A stretch of DNA of 64,000 nt from Puccinellia tenuiflora (Eukaryota; Streptophyta; Magnoliopsida; Poales; Poaceae), in the NCBI GenBank assembly GCA_012064385.1, contig QRDG01000060.1, forward strand, positions 1,100,814 through 1,164,813, given 5' to 3'. Numbering within the stretch: the stretch's first letter is position 1; the number at the start of each line of letters is the position of its first letter. The position numbers and the translations under genes were made by a program. The notes beneath the pieces were generated by a model, which searched no databases, had not been told where the DNA came from, and was given only the letters and a program-made list of their open reading frames with translations. Below, in pieces: positions 9,910-21,603 of the stretch.

Positions 9910-12512
9910 CATGCAAATTGTCCTTCATGGATAAAGATAACTAAGACTCCGTCTTCGATTTGAGGAAGCAAGCATTCAACTTGTTGACAATCATACATGT
10001 TGATGTGTGTGGAATCAATGAGTACTTCAACGAATAGTGGAAATCATTATTTCGTAAACTTCACCAATGATTTGAGTAGATATGTGTATATCCACTTAAT
10101 GAATCGCTGGTCTGAAAAGTTTGATGAGTCCAAACAAATTCGGAGTGAAGTAGGAAAATGAACTTAACAAGAAAATCAATTTCCTGCGATGCTAATCGAG
10201 GAGAAAAGGATTTGAGTTATGGTTTTTGGCATATCATTGGAAGACTTGTGAAAGGAGTTTCACGAATTGCGCCGCATGGAACTCCACAGTGCTATGGTGT
10301 ATTTGCGCGTCATAGTCATACTCTATTTTGATAGTGTATGAAGAATAATATCTCTTATCAAATTATTGATATCATTTGAGTTAGGTGTTAGAATAAAAAA
10401 CATTCACTTTAGGGAAACCATCTAAATCCGTGGAGACAATGCCATATGAGTTGTGGCGTGGCTTTTGGCCTAGATGGCCGTTTCTGAAATTTAGTGTTTC
10501 GATAAAGTTCGAACCTAAAGCGGATAGATTCATCTTTGTAGAGTATCCAAGGATTTGATTGGATACATCTTTCACGACAAAGGCAATTTATTGCTGGATC
10601 GTACCTTACTCAAGAAGTTGTATCTTGACAGGGGTATAAGTGAGAGAAAAAGTAGAGCAAGACGAAGTCAATGAACTTCCCTTCCGGACATCGGAGTGGC
10701 GCAACGGAAGTTGTTTCGGAACCGTCCTCTGGTGGAAGCTAGTGATAATGATCATGAAGCTCTGATCTAAGCTCATACTAAAATCGTAGGTGTACAAGAA
10801 TGCGTTCCAGCAATCTTGTTATGATCGTCATGTTGGTGAAACATGACAAACCTACGGACTACAGAGAAGCGATGGTGGACCCAAGTCCGAAAAATGGCTA
10901 TGAGCCATACATAATCCGAGATAGAATCCATGTATGTTTACCAAGTGGTGACTTGGGAAAATCTTCTGGATGGCCTGCATGCCGTCGGAGGGCGAATGGA
11001 TACTATAAAATAGACATTAACAGAATGGCAGCCTTTCTATAAAGTTCGATTTGTCACGAAACGGTTTCGACAAATTCAAAGAGTTGACCACAACGAGATT
11101 CTGTCTCAGGTGGCGAAACTTAAGTCTATTTAGGATTGTCTTAGCAACTACTACAATTTCAAGTTGGGAAATTGGTAGATGGAAGAAACCGTGCTCCCTA
11201 ATGGCAACATTAAGGAAGAGTTGTAGCTGTACAACAAGTAGGTTTTTCCTAAAGGATGCTAGACATGTATGCAAACTTCAGTTGTCCATTCATGGGCTGA
11301 AGAAAGCATATCGGAACTGGAATCTTCAATTTGATAGTGTGATCAAAGGATTTTAGAGGTGTCCAAAATGGTTGAAGAGACCTGGATTTACAAGAAAGTG
11401 AGTGGGAGTTAAGTAGCTTTTGAACTCATATGTGAATGGCATATTTGAGTGGGAGCTAAGGAAAATTCCCTCATCTTATATGCGGATGGCATATTTGAGT
11501 GGGAGTTAGGTATCATTCATAAGTTTTATATGTGGTGACATATTGGGAATGATACAGATCCTCTAGTTAACTTTAATTGATTATTTAAGTGAATAAATTC
11601 TCTATGAATGAAGTTAAGACTATTAGGCATTGGATCTATAGTGTATATAGATCAAGAAGCCTAATAACATTAGGTCGGAATATTTTCCTAGAATAGATTC
11701 TGAAGATGTTCGGAATGGAACAAGCGAAGAACGAGTTCTTGTTTGTGTGACTAGGGAAAATATTGAGTTTATCTCAGCATGTCAGCGATAACTAGTGAAA
11801 GGATGTCTGACATCATCTATGCCTTAGCCATAGATTCTGCCATGTTTTGCTGAATGCTCGATCTGGTGTGACCCTAGTTCTTGGTTGAAGAACAGGTTCT
11901 AGAGCAATCCCTGGATGGCTCGATGAACAAATGTTAAGTATATATCCTTCAGTGTCTGGAGAACTGGAGATATGTTTTCTGGTCTGTGGTGAGAGTAAAG
12001 ATAACTTGCCTTAAGGAGTTACAATGTCGTAAAGAGTTACGATGATGCAAGTTATGACACTACGACTAGATATCTCATACAGGAGAAGTCTGTTGTTTAA
12101 GATTGAACATGGTTAGTTTGCGAAGTCGCATATGATTGCACTGTCGCACAAATCTACATAGGTATAGGAGTATATGGCTGCTTCTGAAGTGGCAGGTGTG
12201 ACAGACTGAGCAGGTTTTTCCGAGCATGTATGGTTTCCCTTAATAGATCTCTTAGACTTTTAAGGCCCATGCTACACGAAGATTCGGGTCTCACTCCATC
12301 ACCGAAACATATATTTCGCCGTTATCATAAGATACGGAATGATGTCCAACCAGGTGACATAAGAAGTTTTGCAAAGTACATACAGATATCAATGGGTTTG
12401 ATCTGTTGACTAAACGGTTACCACAAGAAATGTATGATCGAAGCACCAGGAGGCTAATGGTGTTTGATCAAATACAAACTAGATTATTTGGACTCTAGTG
12501 CAAGTGGGAGAC
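9910..12512 (+). pseudogene. Degenerate Copia integrase-RT-RNase H of element D
   Basis: Coding order of a BARE/Angela pol can be followed through many stops and frameshifts. Integrase remnants include TIIHVDVCG near 9990 and APHGTPQCYGV near 10275. A linker-like stretch with KFEPKADRF lies near 10510. RT follows: DYREAM near 10860, then FVTKRFRQIQRVDHNE, which resembles the Copia consensus, near 11050-11090; SIHGLKKA near 11300; KKVSGS near 11390. RNase H is barely recognisable to 12200. The end AAGTGGGAGA at 12502-12511 is the polypurine tract. No ORF longer than 101 codons survives, so this is an old copy. The part coding gag, protease and early integrase is missing. Confidence 0.75.
11427..11550 (+). 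repeat. 50-bp imperfect tandem triplication over the RT catalytic motif of D
   Basis: The segment that encodes the YVDD region appears three times, at 11427, 11477 and 11527. Each copy contains ATATG(T/C)G followed by a variant of GATGGCATATTTG and then GTGGGAG. The period is exactly 50 bp, which is not a multiple of three. Confidence 0.65.
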
Positions 12513-13713
12513 CGTAGGGGTTATGCCCTAGAGGCAAATAATAAAGGTGTTTTATTAGCATAACTCATATATGTTCATAATAAGTGTTATATCATGCTAT
12601 AACTGTATTAAGCGGAAACATTAATACATGTGTGGTATATAAACAACCAGGTTCATAATAGCCTCTACTTGACAAGTCCATTGGTCAACCGATGATCAAG
12701 GTTTCCTGATCATGGGCATTTATGTCAATTGACAATGGAGTCATGTCATTGGAGAATGATGTGATGGACATCCACCCAAAGTAAGTTAACGCAATAAGAT
12801 CCGTCACGAAACATCGGCATTGCGATAACTTAAAAGATACGTAGTAGTAACCAAGTCCTTAGACCGTGAGATCATATTTAATCACTGTTCTGGGGGGAAG
12901 CTTTGACTGCATCAACCGTCACACCGCAACAGGGTGATCATAAAGGTGTCTATCAGGTTTTCTAAAGGAATACGTTGATGCTTATGCATCAAAAGCGGGA
13001 TTTGTCCATCCGCGTGACGGAAAGATATCACTAGGCCCACTCAGTGATATTACATCAAAGTCTTGCAAGCATGTGACTAGGTCATGGAGATGTAATATCA
13101 TGGAGATGAGTAAATGAGTTTGTCGAGTAATGAGACAAAAGGAATGGTTTTTGTAATGAGAGAAACTTGATATCGTGCGACAAAAGGAATGGTGAACAAC
13201 GATAAGGTTCAAGCGACAAAGAACTTCGCAGAACACACAGGGGCCATCATGGGTTTCCAGATCTCGCTGTTGGTCATTGATCGGAGAGGAGTCCCGATCA
13301 TGTCTGGAGTGATCCCGAACCGTAGGGTGGCACGCCTAAGGGTAGACGACGCTTAGGAATAGTTTTTGTACCGAAGAAATAAGAGAGAAAAACTCTGGAA
13401 TGGTTCCGGGAATTATCCGATGGTGATCGGAGAGGTTCCGAAGTGTTTCGGAATAAGAGAGAATTATCCGATGGAGATCGGAGGGGTTCCGAAGGAGTGT
13501 CGGAACTAAGGGAGAAATATCCGATGGAGATCGGAGGTCAATGAAAGGAGTTTCGATGCGAGATAAATTAAATGGTATGTATTTAATATTAATTAAGGTA
13601 ATTAATAATTAAATACATATTTAATTTAATTTAAAAGGAGCAGCCCACCTTAATGCTAGTTTATCGTTCGCGTTGCTAGGAAAAATTTTGTTTTCTACAC
13701 ACGAACCTCTTCA
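12513..13713 (+). repeat. 3' LTR of element D
   Basis: Begins right after the polypurine tract, with CG where TG is expected (CGTAGGGGTTATGCCCTAG), and ends CACGAACCTCTTCA. From 13217 it aligns with 3085 onward. It lacks about 600 bp present in the 5' LTR: the sequence jumps at about 13656 from CAGCCCACCTTAATG to TTTATCGTTCGCG. That missing block holds the TATA box. Confidence 0.75.
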
Positions 13714-13921
13714 CGCAGCACCAACGCAATCACTAAACCAATATCCGGGAGTTACCGATCCTGCAGCAGCATGATCAGCCTGACCAATAGGTCTAGTTCA
13801 ACCTGCGACCAAAGATGCAATCACGAAAGTGCGGATGAAGTATAAACTTTATTGAAAAGGTGGGATTCCGTAAGCGGTCTTGATCTGGTCGTTGGACACA
13901 AATCGAGTACACGAAGTTGCA
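13714..13921 (-). repeat. Internal fragment of the 3' LTR of C copy 1
   Basis: Aligns with about 33050-33275 of the 5' LTR. On one side it is cut by the insertion of D. On the other it is joined to mid-integrase sequence by a deletion that removed the end of pol, the polypurine tract and the start of the LTR. Confidence 0.75.
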
Positions 13922-14749
13922 CAATCTGAAACTATAGTATTTGGCACACCATGCAAACGACCAATTTCACGAAAAAACAAATCAGCAACATGCGTAGCAT
14001 CATCAGTTTTGTGACAAGGAATAAAATGTGCCATTTTCGAAAATCTATCCACAACAACAAAAATACTATCCCTCTCCTTCTGTGTGCGAGGCAATCCCAA
14101 AACAAAGTCCATAGAAATATCCTCCCAAGGCACACTAGGAACAGAAAGAGGCATATATAAACCATGTGGATTAAGACGTGACTTAGCTTTTTGACAAGTA
14201 GTGCAGCGGCCAACAAATCTCTCAACGTCCCGACGCATCTGTGGCCAAAATAAGTGTGCAGCAAGGACATCCTCTGTCTTCTTCACACCAAAATGACCCA
14301 TTAATCCTCCTCCATGTGCCTCCTTTAACAACGAAAGACGAAGGAACTATCGGGGATGCAAAGTTTGTTAGCGCGGAACACAAATCAATCATTGAGGACG
14401 AATTTGTTCCAAGTTCTTCCTTCTTTACAATTCTGTAACACATCTTTAAAAGCTGCATCATGCACATATTGTTCTTTAATGGTCTCTAACCCAAATATTT
14501 TGAAATCAAGCTGCGATAACATGGTATAACGACGAGACAAAGCATCAGCAATAATGTTGTCTTTACCGTTTTTGTGTTTACTGACATAAGGGAAGACTCA
14601 ATAAATTTGACCCACTTAGCATGACGACGGTTCAGTTTTGCTTGACTACGAATATGCTTCAAAGATTCATGATCAGAATGTATAACAAATTCTTTAGGCC
14701 ATAAATAATGTTGCCAAGTTTCTAAAGTCCGAACAAGAGCATATAATTC
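13922..14749 (-). pseudogene. RNase H and integrase remnants of C copy 1
   Basis: Continues the gag-pol frame after a single nonsense change (AAG to TAG) at about 14750 in the YDKELYALV motif. RNase H (WPKEFVIHSDHE) runs to a one-base deletion near 14590. Integrase has its zinc-binding part (GGLMGHFG ... CTTCQKAK) and the first catalytic aspartate (ISMDFVLGLP). It stops abruptly after NTIVSD at 13922, where LTR sequence begins. The equivalent region of copy 2 (58037-59521) continues to the normal end. Confidence 0.8.
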
Positions 14750-17577
14750 CTAATCATAAGTAGAATAGTTCAGACTAGGCCCACTTAATTTTTCACTAAA
14801 ATATGCAACATGTTTTCCATCTTGTAATAACACACATCCCAACCCAATTCTACTAGCATCACATTCAAGCTCAAATGTCTTATTAAAATCAGGAAGTTGG
14901 AGCAATGGAGCATGTGTTAACTTATCTTTCAAAAGAATGAAAGCCTCCTGTTGTGCATCGCCCCAAACAAAGGACACATCCTTCTTTGTAAGCTCATTCA
15001 GTGGCGCTGCAATAGACCCAAAATCTTTGACAACACGCCGGTAGAACCCAGTGAGGCCAAGGAAACTCCTCACTTGGGTGACCGTTAGCGGAGTCGGCCA
15101 ACTCGAAATCACCACAATCTTGGCGGGATCCACTTCAATGCCCTGTGCGGTAACAACATAGCCAAGAAACACAACTCGATCGGTGCAAAAGGTGCACTTC
15201 TCAAGGTTACCAAATAAACGTGGCACGCAAAGCACAAAAACAACACGCAAATGAGTCACATTGTGCTCTAAAGATTTGCTGTAAATTAAGATATCATCAA
15301 AGTAAACCACCACAAAACGTCTAATGAAAGTACGTAAAACTTCATGCATTAATCTCATGAAAGTACTAGGAGCATTAGTTAACCCAAACGGCATTAGTAA
15401 CCACTCATAGAGGCCAAATTTAGTTTTGAACGTTGTTTTCCACTCATCTTCCAATTTCATACGAATTTGGTGGTAACCACTACGCAAATCAACTTTAGAG
15501 AACATGGTAGAGCCACTCAATTCATCAAGCATATCATCCAAACATGGTATATGGTGTCTATAATGAATTGTAATATTATTAATAGCCCTACAATCAGTAC
15601 ACATGCAAGAAGGGTCATCTTTCTTAGGTACCAAAATAATAGGAACAACACATGGACTAAGAGACTCACAAACATAACCTTTGTCGAGTAGTTTCTGAAT
15701 TTGTCGTTCAATATCTTTCGTCTCCTCGGGGTTGGTACGGTAGGCTGCACGGTTAGGAAGCGAAGCACCCGGTATGAGATCAATTTGGTGCTCTATTCCT
15801 CGAATGGGTGGCAGCCCCGGTGGCATCTCCTTGGGAAAAACTTCCGCATACTCCTGCAAAATGTTAGCAACAGCGGGTGGCAAAGAGGAAGGCATATCCT
15901 CAAAAGAAAACAGGACCTCTTTGCATATGATTGCATAACAAACAGAAGTATTCACATCCAAGTCAGAAATATCAGATTTGGTAGCAAGTAAAGTTGGATG
16001 CTTCAAACGAATTTCATTAGGTAATTTGGAACCAGATCTAGTAGTATTCTTATGTGGCATCACTTCATTAGCAACAATCTGGTTTTCACTCTTTTGTTTC
16101 TCCTGAGTTTTTGCTCTACTAGCTCTAGCAAGATCATCTTTTAAAATATGTTCAGGAGTCATAGGTTTAAGCCCAATTTTCTTTCCATCATGCACAAGAG
16201 TATAATGATTAGTTCTACCATTATGCACAGATTCTTTATCATATTGCCATGGTCTACCAAGTAACAACGAACAAGCTTGCATGGGTACAACATCACAATC
16301 AACAAAATCAGAATATGTTCCAATAGTAAAATGCACACGTGTAGTTCGTGTTACCTTTAGTCTACCTATGTTGTCGAACCATTGAGTATGGTATGGGTGG
16401 GGGTGCTGCCGAGTAGGGAGAGAGAGAGAGAGCTTCTCCACCATCTCAATGGTTGCTAAATTATTGCAGCTTCCACCATCAATGATGATTCGAATAGCAT
16501 GGTCCTTCACAACTCCGCGTGTGTGACACAAGTTGTGGCGCTGATTTTGTTCTTGGCTTCGCTGCACACTCAAAGCGCGATGTGCCACCAAGCTGCTATA
16601 GTTATCAGCATCCTCAGCGCCCATTAGCTCGATGTCTTGCTCAGAATCTTCATTATCTTCTTTTTGTGCAGAAATAAGCGCGAGAGTCTCTTCATCGAAA
16701 TTACTTGCAGAATCATACTCTCCATCTTCGCGCACGATCATCACACGCTGTGTTTTGCACTCTCTCTCGATGTGACCATAACCCCAACAGCGGCGGCATT
16801 GCACGTCCCTTGTACGTCCCATGGACACCGAACTCCGAGCTGGCCCATTAGATGTTGATGGAGGACTCGGTGCCGGTGTGCGTGATGGTGGCATGCTGGA
16901 CTTGGTGGCCGAAGGAGGAGGTGCAGTACCACGTGAACCGGCATCTGGTTGGCGTGGCGTCCATGAAAACGTACGACCTTCAGAAAAATTAGGCCTTGTC
17001 TGCGGTTGACGATCCTGCACTTCACATTCAGCTTTGCAAGCGGGATGAAATAAACGGGTGATAGTATTGTACTTCTTATATTCAAGAATTGTTTGAATCA
17101 CCCTATTCAACCCGCCCAAAAAGCGTGCAAACATAGCTTCATTATCCTCAATAATACCACAACGAATCAAACCAGTTTGCAGTTCTCGATAATACTCTTC
17201 TACATATTTTTTACCTTGTCGTAAACTGGTGAGTTTTTGTAACATGTCACACTGATAATAAGGAGATACAAAACGAGTACGCATAGCATCTTTCAAAGCA
17301 GCCCAAGTAGTAGGAATATTATCATGATAAAGACGACAATGTTCAGACCACCAAACAGAAGCAAAACCAGTAAATTCACAAGTGGCAGCACAAACACGTC
17401 TATCCTCGGGATATTGTAAACATGCAAAACGTTGTTCCAATTCTAGTTCCCATGTAAGATAAGCATCAGGATTATATCGACCCTCAAAACGTGGAATAAT
17501 TAATTTTAATTTAGCAACATGGTCGTCCTCGCGTACCTGCGCTTGCTGCCGTTGTGCAAGGTTGTGTGGATGTACAT
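14750..17577 (-). CDS. Gag-protease-reverse transcriptase ORF of C copy 1 (interrupted at both ends)
   Basis: One frame open from at least 17577, with 896 codons listed from 17440. Gag core: EEYYRELQTGLIRCG and MFARFLGGLNR. Then a proline-rich linker and a CCHC zinc knuckle (CRRCWGYGHIEREC, about 16755-16800). Retropepsin with DGGS (IIIDGGSCNN, about 16460-16490). RT with CTDCRAINNITI, KVDLRSGYHQIRM and catalytic YFDDILIYSKS (about 15275-15310), then the start of the RNase H connection. The true gag start is on the far side of element B at 31802. It ends at a TAG that replaces a lysine codon. It would package RNA and copy it into DNA in cytoplasmic particles. Confidence 0.85.
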
Positions 17578-17737
17578 GTGGATGACCCGGTGGATGTTCG
17601 CCGTCCGCCGCGTAACCGTCGCCATGCTCGACGGGATTGACGACATGGCCAGCAGCAGATGTGGCCGAAGCTTGAGGGTCCTGGAGAGGTGACCTGCCCG
17701 TGGAACCGTGGCGCCTTGCACCACGGGAGGCGGTATG
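17578..17737 (-). pseudogene. Gag linker of C copy 1 next to the element B insertion
   Basis: Continues gag upstream of the zinc-knuckle ORF (HPHVHPHN, AQRQQAQVRED). Joining it to 31576-31802 by eye leaves the two reading frames one base out of register, so a one-base indel probably lies in or near this stretch. Low-complexity His/Pro content makes the frame hard to fix. The last five bases (17733-17737, GTATG) are the target duplication of B. Confidence 0.5.
17733..17737. repeat. Target-site duplication of element B, left copy
   Basis: GTATG, identical to 31571-31575 on the other side of the element. This proves that B (17738-31570) entered the gag gene of C as one unit. Confidence 0.9.
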
Positions 17738-17859
17738 TGATGACCCACAAGTATAGGGGATCTATCGTAGTCCTTTCGATAAGTAAGAGTGTCGAACCCA
17801 ACGAGCAGCAGAAGGTGTTGACAAGTAGTTTTCAGCAAGGTTTCACTGCAAGCACTAAA

Positions 17860-18290
17860 AGAGAAATGTTTTTGGATTTTTCAAAGAACAAATGAAGAAC
17901 AGGTAAATCAAAGAGTGCTAGAATGATTGCAGCAAATAGCCCAATCCTTTTAAGCTCAAAGGACAGGCCGGTTGTGTTACTTATGAAGATTAAAACGTTC
18001 TCGAGGACACATGGGAGTTTCTGCCTAGCCAGTTTCATTGCACGCCGGTGATTAACCTTCAATGTTTTGATAAATGTTTTTGGATTTTTGATTTAAAGAA
18101 CAAATGAAGAACAAGTAAATAAAAGAGTGCTACAATGATTGCAGCAAATAGCCCAATCCTTTTAAGCTCAAAGGACATGCCGGTTGTGTTACTTATGAAG
18201 ATTAAAACGTTCTTGAGGACACATGGGAGTTTCTGCCTAGCCAGTTTCATTGCACGCCGGTGATTAACCTTCAATGTTTTGATAAAGTGT
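17860..18290 (-). repeat. 212-bp tandem duplication inside the 3' LTR of B
   Basis: The block containing ATGATTGCAGCAAATAGCCC occurs at 17923 and again at 18135. Each copy ends with GATTAACCTTCAATG and TTTTGATAAA. The 5' LTR at 30180-30400 has it once. The two copies differ at a few positions. Confidence 0.85.
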
Positions 18291-18303
18291 TGTGTGGGTG
18301 GAC

Positions 18304-18308
18304 CTATT
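18304..18308. repeat. Target-site duplication of A copy 3, left copy
   Basis: CTATT, against CTATG at 21604-21608. The unoccupied site in the other B LTR (about 30411) reads GGACCTATGCTAATGC, so the left copy carries one substitution. Confidence 0.7.
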
Positions 18309-18886
18309 TGATAAGGGATCAAGGGGATGATCCCGGAGTTTTGCCCAATCTTTCACAGCGAATCCACCGATAGGAATCTTCCAATAACGATGATGATCGT
18401 CACCTGAAGGTGAGGAACGAATCCAGCAAGCAACGTGGAGATAAACACCACGCCTCAAACCTGAGCTTGATAATCCTTGATGAACACAAGAACCCTCACA
18501 GCAACCTCTATTATAATCTGATAAACGGCATCGCCGTCCCCGGAGGGAAGCTTCACCAATGGAGCACAAAACTATAAGTGTTTTTGACTAATGAATTGAA
18601 CTCCCTTAACCTAATACGCCCCCAGCCCCTTATATGGACGAGGTGGGGCGCACTGTAGCTACGTACTGTAGCGTCGTACGGTAGCTACAGTACCGACCTA
18701 GTTGGGGCGCCCCACTAATGGGCCTAGCTAGTTCGGTTGGACAGGCCCAAACCGAACACTTATTAAAAATAGCAAAGACATAAATAAAATTACAATTGAC
18801 AACTCTAGCTTGGTGGAGTTCTGAAATTGGGCTGCACCTCCTCCGTCCTGAAATTAGGCTGCACCTCCTCCGTCGTGCCCATATCA
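18309..18886 (-). repeat. 3' LTR, family A copy 3
   Basis: 578 bp, nearly identical to 21027-21603. Close to its start (minus strand) a block of about 28 bp containing GGAGGTGCAGCC is duplicated in tandem, as in the 5' LTR, so the duplication predates insertion. A TACTGTAGC/GCTACAGT cluster lies upstream of the TATA-like CCATATAAGG. Confidence 0.88.
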
Positions 18887-18902
18887 TCGCCCCCCCCTTC
18901 AA

Positions 18903-20408
18903 AAAGCGTTGTCCCCAACGCGTGTGGGTCTGCTCGAAAAGGTGGAGGTATATAAACAAGAGCATCACGCTTGTTCGCCGTCTTCAAGTCTTGCTTGCCT
19001 TCCACGCCACATCCTCCCTCTCGGCCTACGTGACTTCATACAGCACTTGGCACCTCTTTTCTTCTCCACATGAGCTTGGACTTTGGCGCCACTACCTTCT
19101 TCTTCTCAAATCTGGATGGAGCCCTTTGTGGAACATGTAGCTTCTTTGCACGACCCTGCAAAATAGTAATCCTGGACCACACAACTGACGAACACGTCCA
19201 TCCTTGCATTTATGCATCCGCACTGCTGCTCCAACAAAACGCCTCATAGGTGTGCTGACATAGCTGCGACCGTCTACTCGCGGCACCACACGCACCGAAA
19301 CACAATCAGCACAATCATCATCGGTTTGAACACCTTTGTCAACACAAACCGGAACACATGCTGTAATATCCCTCTTTTCTTCAACCGGCTTGTCACCAAC
19401 AAGAATAACTGGCTCGTCATCTACATGCACGGCTAAATCAGTTTCAGTACCAACGCTCCTTGCATCATGCTCCTCTTGCTGCAGCTGAGCTAACCTTTGT
19501 TGTGGTTTAGCTTTCTGCAACTTCTCCTTGCGCACCACCAGCACCACATCGGACTTGATTTGATCATCTTGCATAGGCTTCAAAGTCCGCTGTTAGCCAT
19601 CATGCACAAACGAATATGTATTTGCTCTTCCAGCATGCATAGCATTGCGATCATACTGCCATGGACGTCCAAGTAACAGCCCACACACCTCCAATGGCAA
19701 CACATCGCACTCAACCTCATCAACATAGTCACCAACTGTAAATGGCACACGTACCTTATGTGTAACCTTCAGCATACCGCAGCTATTCAACCACTCAACA
19801 TGCTTCGGTTCAGGAATACGCCATGTGGACAACCCCAAAGTTTCCACTACCGCCTTGCTAATGCCATTACAGTAACTACCGCTGTCAATCATCAACTTGC
19901 ATGCTTTGCCTTTGATCATACACTGCGCCTGAAATAAATTCCATCACTGGCCTCTATCCGCTGTCATGCAAGTATCATCTTGTACTCTTTTCAGTTGCAT
20001 ATTCAGCCCTCTCAATGGTACAACATTCTCAGGAATAACCAACTTGTCCATCTCCGTGGACTTCTCCAAAAATCTAGCACGCAGAAATTGTTTGAAATCT
20101 TTCCAACTAGAAGTTATGCCCATCGCGGACCTCGCTTCATGCCATAAACTAGCCAAAGTCTCATCCACACGCCGGTAGGCAAGGACATATTCCGTATGGC
20201 CACCAAACGTGCTATCAAGTGTGCGACATCTTGCGAAACCAAGGTCCATGTCAGATTCCCAAGATTGAAACTCTATGTATGTGGCAGAACTCTCGAACCT
20301 CCATTTTATGTTTGCGGAATCAAGCGCCAAACCGATGACAACAGTAGTGTAGTCATGGTACACGTCGTCAGACCGCGCCATTACACGATCATGCTTTGAT
20401 GAATCCAT
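18903..20408 (-). pseudogene. Family A gag-protease gene, copy 3 (three lesions)
   Basis: Starts at an ATG at 20408 (MDSSKHDRVMARSDDVYHDY). Gag as in copy 2 (FARCRTLDSTFGG, SSWKDFKQFLRARFLE), then a nonsense codon at about 19942 (CGA to TGA after DRGQ, a C-to-T change at CpG), the protease (MIDSGSYCNG) to a TAA after VHDG at 19593, and a third frame to 19092, where a one-base deletion shifts the frame (GPGLLF). The TAA and the deletion are shared with copy 2; the TGA is private. The remainder to the polypurine tract matches copy 1. Confidence 0.85.
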
Positions 20409-21014
20409 CTCTAAAAACTGTGTATCTCTGAATATTTTGCCCCTCGCGGTACTGTAGCTACAGTAATCACAAATTTGGCCCTACGTATGGAAACCAAACG
20501 ACCTCCACCAATCAAGGAACTGTTTTTTTAATCCAATCAGTTAAACAGATCCGTTGCAATCTGCTCTCCGCTAAATTCGGATCTGATTGAGCTAATTTGT
20601 TTCCTTTCCTTTTCTCTATCCAATGGAAGAAACAAGATCACGTGGCCTCTTCAATAATTAATTCAGCACTCCAATCAAAAGAAAACATGACCAAGTGCAA
20701 CTCCTCTTGTGCTTTATCAATCAACAATAGAAACGTGAGTAGATCGTGAAGTCCCAACTCGGACAGAGAGTCCCGCAGTAGTACAACCCCAGGCAAACGC
20801 AGATCAACTTGGAATGAAATTCCCTAGCCACCAGAGATACGACTTGGATCGTCAGGATACCTTAGCGCCGCCAAGCACAAACAGAACGAGTAGATCTTCA
20901 AGTCCACGGCAACACCAGCGAACCAATCTCGGCAGCAACAAAACCTCCAACAGATCATCTAATCAAGAGATCAGCAGATCAATCCACAAGAACTCGCCGT
21001 GAGCAACCCAGAAA
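20409..21014 (-). other. Leader of family A copy 3
   Basis: Non-coding sequence between primer site and gag ATG, about 600 bp. ACTGTAGCTACAGT occurs again at 20450-20464, outside the LTR. Otherwise I see short direct repeats but no ORF of interest. Confidence 0.6.
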
Positions 21015-21024
21015 TCTGATACCA
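21015..21024 (-). promoter_or_regulatory. Primer-binding site, family A copy 3
   Basis: TGGTATCAGA on the minus strand, two bases from the LTR end; initiator-Met tRNA complement. Confidence 0.8.
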
Positions 21025-21026
21025 CA

Positions 21027-21603
21027 TGATAAGGATCAAGCCAATGATCCCGGAGTTTTGCCCGATCTTTCACAGCGAATCCACCGATAGGAATCTTCCA
21101 ATAACGATGATGATCGTCACCTGAAGGTGAGGAACGAATCCAGCAAGCAACGTGGAGATAAACACCACGCCTCAAACCTGAGCTTGATAATCCTTGATGA
21201 ACACAAGAACCCTCACAGCAACCTCTATTATAATCTGATAAACGACATCGCCGTCCCCGGAGGGAAGCTTCACCAATGGAGCACAAAACTAATAGTGTTT
21301 TTGACTAATGAATTGAACTCCCTTAACCTAATACGCCCCCAGCCCCTTATATGGACGAGGTGGGGCACAATGTAGCTACGTACTGTAGCGTCGTACTGTA
21401 GCTACAGTACCGACCTAGTTGGGGCGCCCCACTAATGGGCCTAGCTAGTTCGGTTGGACAGGCCCAAACCGAACACTTATTAAAAATAGCAAAGACATAA
21501 ATAAAATTACAATTGACAACTCTAGCTTGGTGGAGTCCTGAAATTAGGCTGCACCTCCTCCGTCCTGAAATTAGGCTGCACCTCCTCCGTCGTGCCCATA
21601 TCA
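21027..21603 (-). repeat. 5' LTR, family A copy 3
   Basis: 577 bp; TGATATGGGCACGACGGAGG to CCTTATCA. It differs from the 3' LTR at only a few positions, so this insertion is fairly young and younger than the B element that carries it. Confidence 0.88.

Larger units (their letters stand above)
3085..13713 (+). mobile_element. Degenerate BARE/Angela-like Copia element D, carrying nested insertions
   Basis: Plus-strand Copia. A partial 5' LTR (3085-4160), primer site, leader (to 4820), pol remnants (9910-12512) and 3' LTR (12513-13713) remain. Element E, LTR J and family A copy 2 fill the middle. The LTR start (ATGCCCTAGAGGCAA), the leader (GATGAAGCGGCCCGG) and the integrase/RT remnants match my knowledge of BARE/WIS/Angela elements. 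All coding sequence is broken. The right end lies inside a C-family LTR (from 13714), so D inserted there. The left half of its 5' LTR is presumably beyond the window, on the far side of A copy 1. Confidence 0.8.
18309..21603 (-). mobile_element. Family A copy 3, complete
   Basis: Minus-strand element of 3295 bp with both LTRs (21027-21603 and 18309-18886), primer site, leader, broken gag-protease gene and polypurine tract (18887-18902). It is inserted in the 3' LTR of B and has the matching empty site in the other LTR of B. This is the reference copy for the size of family A. Confidence 0.92.
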
